Source of the DNA: Bacillota bacterium
GTDB taxonomy: Bacteria; Bacillota; Sulfobacillia; Symbiobacteriales; ZC4RG38
DNA length: 6,116 nucleotides
Reading direction: 5' to 3'
Assembly: GCA_003242505.1 (NCBI GenBank)
Contig: QGUP01000128.1
Location: forward strand, 1-6,116
Position 1 is the first letter of the stretch. Each line of letters starts with the position of its first letter. The translations under genes and the position numbers were made by a program. Below the pieces are notes generated by a model that saw only the letters and a program-made list of their open reading frames with translations, was not told where the DNA came from and did not search any database. Shown here piece by piece: positions 4,753 through 6,116 of this stretch.

Positions 4753-5805
4753 GTGACCGGGGGCGAGCGGCTCCGGCTGACCCAGACCACCGGCAAGGCC
4801 GGCTGAGGGTGCAAGATCGGCCCGGCCGATCTGGCGCAGGTGCTGCGCCATCTGCCCCTGCCCCAGGACCAGGCTGCGGTCCTGGTGGGCCTGGAGCATC
4901 CCGACGACGCCGGGGTCTACCAGCTGACCCCGGACCTGGCCCTGGTGCAGACGGTGGACTTCTTCACCCCCATCGTCGATGACCCGTACTGGTTTGGCCA
5001 GATCGCGGCGGCCAACGCCCTCTCCGACGTCTACGCGATGGGCGGCCGGCCGGTGACGGCCCTGAACCTGGTGGGCTTCCCGGTCCAGAAGCTTCCCCAC
5101 GAGTGGCTGGCGGCGATCCTCCGGGGCGGGGCGGACAAGCTCGCGGAGGCGGGGGTGGCCCTGCTGGGCGGCCACTCCATCGACGACCCTGAACCCAAGT
5201 ACGGCCTGGCGGTCACCGGGCTGGTCCACCCGGACCGGATCTGCACCAAGGGGGGCGCCCGGCCCGGGGACCGGCTGGTGCTGACCAAGCCCATCGGCAT
5301 CGGCACCGTGACCACCGCGATCAAGCGGGGGCTGGCGACTTCCAACCAGGAAATGGAAGTCACCCGGGTGATGGCGGCCCTGAACAACCTGGTGGACCTG
5401 TTCGAGCCCTTCGGCATCCGGGGGGTGACGGACATCACCGGGTTCGGCCTCCTGGGCCACGCCTACGAGATGGCCCGGGAATCCGGGGTGGGAATGCGGA
5501 TCTACGCCCCGGAGGTGCCGGTACTGCCCGCAGCCTGGGAGTTCGGCCGCCAGGGGGTCTGGCCAGGGGGTTCGAGGGCCAACCGGCGCTGGCTGGAGGA
5601 TAAGGTCCGGTTCGACCCCGCCCTGGACGAGGTGGCCCAGATGATGCTCTGCGATGCGGTTACCTCCGGGGGGCTCCTGTTGGCGGTGCCGGCGGGGGCG
5701 GCCGAGGACCTGGTGGCGGCCCTCCGGGAGCGGGGGACGCCCGCGGCGGCGGTCATCGGCGAGTGCGTCTCCGACCACCCGGGGGAGATCCGGGTGCTGG
5801 CGTGA
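4753..5805 (+). CDS. selD: Selenide,water dikinase (selenophosphate synthase), selenocysteine-containing
   Basis: SelD makes selenophosphate from selenide and ATP, with AMP and phosphate as by-products, in the cytoplasm. Selenophosphate is the donor for Sec-tRNA and selenouridine synthesis. The gene gives 350 residues if the in-frame TGA at 4804-4806 is read as selenocysteine. The N-terminus LTQTTGKAG-U-GCKIGPADL places Sec18 where other SelDs have the catalytic Cys or Sec, followed by the essential Lys21. ATP/metal-binding motifs are VQTVDFFTPIVDDPYWFGQI (about 66-85, with Asp69), NALSDVYAMGG (88-98, with Asp92), LLGGHSIDDPEPKYGLAVTG (about 138-157), KPIGIGT (179-185), DITGFGLLGHAYEMA (227-241) and TSGGLLLAVP near the C-terminus. 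Length matches the roughly 350-residue family. GTG 4753 is the first in-frame start and has AGGTGAG (4741-4747) at 5-nt spacing. A call beginning at the GTG at 4840 would lose the active site. A hairpin region for Sec insertion follows the TGA. Confidence 0.95.
4804..4850 (+). promoter_or_regulatory. UGA selenocysteine codon with candidate bacterial SECIS hairpins
   Basis: The in-frame TGA (4804-4806) is followed by two nearly adjacent perfect stem-loops. The first pairs AGATCGGC (4814-4821) with GCCGATCT (4825-4832) around the loop CCG, starting 15 nt after the UGA. The second pairs GGCGCAG (4833-4839) with CTGCGCC (4843-4849) around the loop GTG, whose first base, G4840, is 33 nt after the UGA; T4832-A4850 could extend this stem if the first opens. 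Bacterial SECIS elements are stem-loops shortly after the UGA with a G near the start of a small apical loop, which SelB binds. The second hairpin has the G-first loop, and the first has the closer spacing. Which one is used cannot be decided by eye. Confidence 0.7.
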
Positions 5806-6007
5806 TGGACCGGGGCGTCGTTGGCAGAGGGGAAGTCACGGACAGCGAAACTCGTGTGACGTTCGTGTGGTGCGATGGAATGCGGGGCGGCCACGGCCGG
5901 CTGGGGGCGAAGAGATCCCGGCCGGGGTGGCCGCCGGTCCTTTGGGGTGAGCCTGTGCTCGGCAGGGGCTCTTGTGCCCGCTGGGGCGGTCTTTGGTCAC
6001 GGGGGTC
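5806..6007. other. Intergenic region downstream of selD
   Basis: No gene is supported. The short open frames here have no ribosome binding site or recognisable sequence. No tRNA-like cloverleaf was found, in particular no T-arm GGTTCGA motif, so tRNA-Sec is not here. TCGTGTG occurs twice 11 nt apart (5852-5858 and 5863-5869), of unknown meaning. The stretch also holds a GC-rich hairpin listed separately. Confidence 0.5.
5886..5935 (+). terminator. GC-rich hairpin, possible terminator of the selD operon
   Basis: GGCGGCCAC (5886-5894) pairs perfectly with GTGGCCGCC (5927-5935). Inside it GGCCGG (5895-5900) pairs with CCGGCC (5918-5923), leaving a 3-nt bulge and a 17-nt loop. The hairpin starts 80 nt after the selD stop, where an operon terminator would be expected. 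It is followed by GGTCCTTTGGGG and not a clear T-run, so intrinsic termination would be weak. Confidence 0.35.
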
Positions 6008-6036
6008 TTGCCAGGGACTGCCGTATCTGGTATAAT
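6008..6036 (+). promoter_or_regulatory. Near-consensus housekeeping promoter toward the right edge
   Basis: TTGCCA (6008-6013, five of six to the -35 consensus) and a perfect TATAAT (6031-6036) are spaced by exactly 17 nt, with an extended -10 TGG just before TATAAT. This is by far the best promoter in the window. Transcription would start near 6043 and run out of the window, so it drives a gene or RNA that begins beyond 6116. Confidence 0.8.
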
Positions 6037-6044
6037 GGCCTTAG

Positions 6045-6070
6045 CGCAATAAAATACCTATTTTATTGCG
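6045..6070. promoter_or_regulatory. 26-bp perfect palindrome at the transcription start, putative operator
   Basis: CGCAATAAAATA (6045-6056) and TATTTTATTGCG (6059-6070) form a perfect 12-bp inverted repeat around the centre CC. It begins 8 nt after the -10 box, so it covers about +3 to +28 of the predicted transcript. A dimeric repressor bound here would block transcription. In RNA it would form a 5' hairpin, but an AU-rich stem without a following U-run does not suit a terminator. The cognate regulator is not recognised, and the sequence is unlike the LysR dyad at 2022-2044. Confidence 0.6.
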
Positions 6071-6116
6071 GTAAGTGTGGGGCCAGGGAAGGCCGTCGCC
6101 GGCCCGGATCGGCCCC
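6071..6116 (+). other. Start of a transcript leaving the window
   Basis: The last 46 nt lie downstream of the strong promoter and palindrome. They are GC-rich, show no ATG/GTG with a ribosome binding site, and are probably the 5' part of a leader or a non-coding RNA. No RNA family is recognised from so short a piece. Confidence 0.3.

Noticed and set aside
5806..6007. Possible tRNA-Sec gene beside selD
   Set aside because: No acceptor-stem pairing, T-arm or anticodon context for a selenocysteine tRNA could be found by eye.
6045..6070. Palindrome as an intrinsic terminator
   Set aside because: It is AU-rich, sits directly after a strong promoter and has no following T-run, so an operator is more likely.

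Overview
The window is very GC-rich bacterial DNA. It carries one coherent five-gene locus, all on the + strand, that looks like a selenium-acquisition and selenophosphate-synthesis module. In order it has a LysR-family regulator (855-1781), a lipoprotein substrate-binding protein of the PhnD-like family (2119-3048), a PhnE-like permease (3118-3873), a PhnC-like ATPase (3875-4651) and selD, selenide,water dikinase (4753-5805). The selD gene reads through an in-frame UGA at 4804-4806 and is itself a selenoprotein, so the host must have selenocysteine decoding (SelA, SelB, tRNA-Sec), none of which lies in the window. The binding protein has a lipobox instead of a cleaved periplasmic signal, and several genes have strong AGGAGG-type ribosome binding sites. 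With the high GC this suggests a monoderm, perhaps a high-GC Bacillota of the Thermaerobacter/Symbiobacterium kind. That placement is a guess from composition and gene style.

Region by region: 1-854 has no convincing gene. It is an extremely C/G-rich, low-complexity stretch that contains an inverted, partly decayed copy of the 5' part of the permease gene (313-368), a 36-nt duplication and repeated GAAGGGT words upstream of the regulator. The LysR gene ends inside an array of about seven 16-bp repeats (1748-1858). Next comes a 337-nt gap to the binding-protein gene. The gap is GC-rich until about 2020 and then turns abruptly AT-rich, where it carries a dyad with LysR-box geometry (2022-2044), further phased ACCAAT/GCCAAT half-sites, a -10-like TATCAT and a perfect AGGAGGT ribosome binding site that points to a GTG start at 2119. 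The ABC transporter genes are tightly packed (69-nt and 1-nt gaps). About 100 nt separates the ATPase from selD, with a G-quadruplex-like run and a possible weak promoter. After selD there is a GC-rich hairpin (5886-5935). A near-consensus housekeeping promoter (6008-6036) follows, with a 26-bp perfect palindrome right at the expected transcription start, and reads toward a gene or RNA beyond the window.

Working model: the LysR protein, of a type commonly found beside selenium genes, senses selenium status and controls the transporter through the dyad at 2022-2044. The binding protein, permease and ATPase import an oxyanion, plausibly selenate or selenite rather than phosphonate because of the selD linkage. 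After intracellular reduction to selenide, SelD makes selenophosphate for selenocysteine and possibly selenouridine. Substrate and regulation are inferred from gene neighbourhood and family resemblance and are not shown directly by the sequence.
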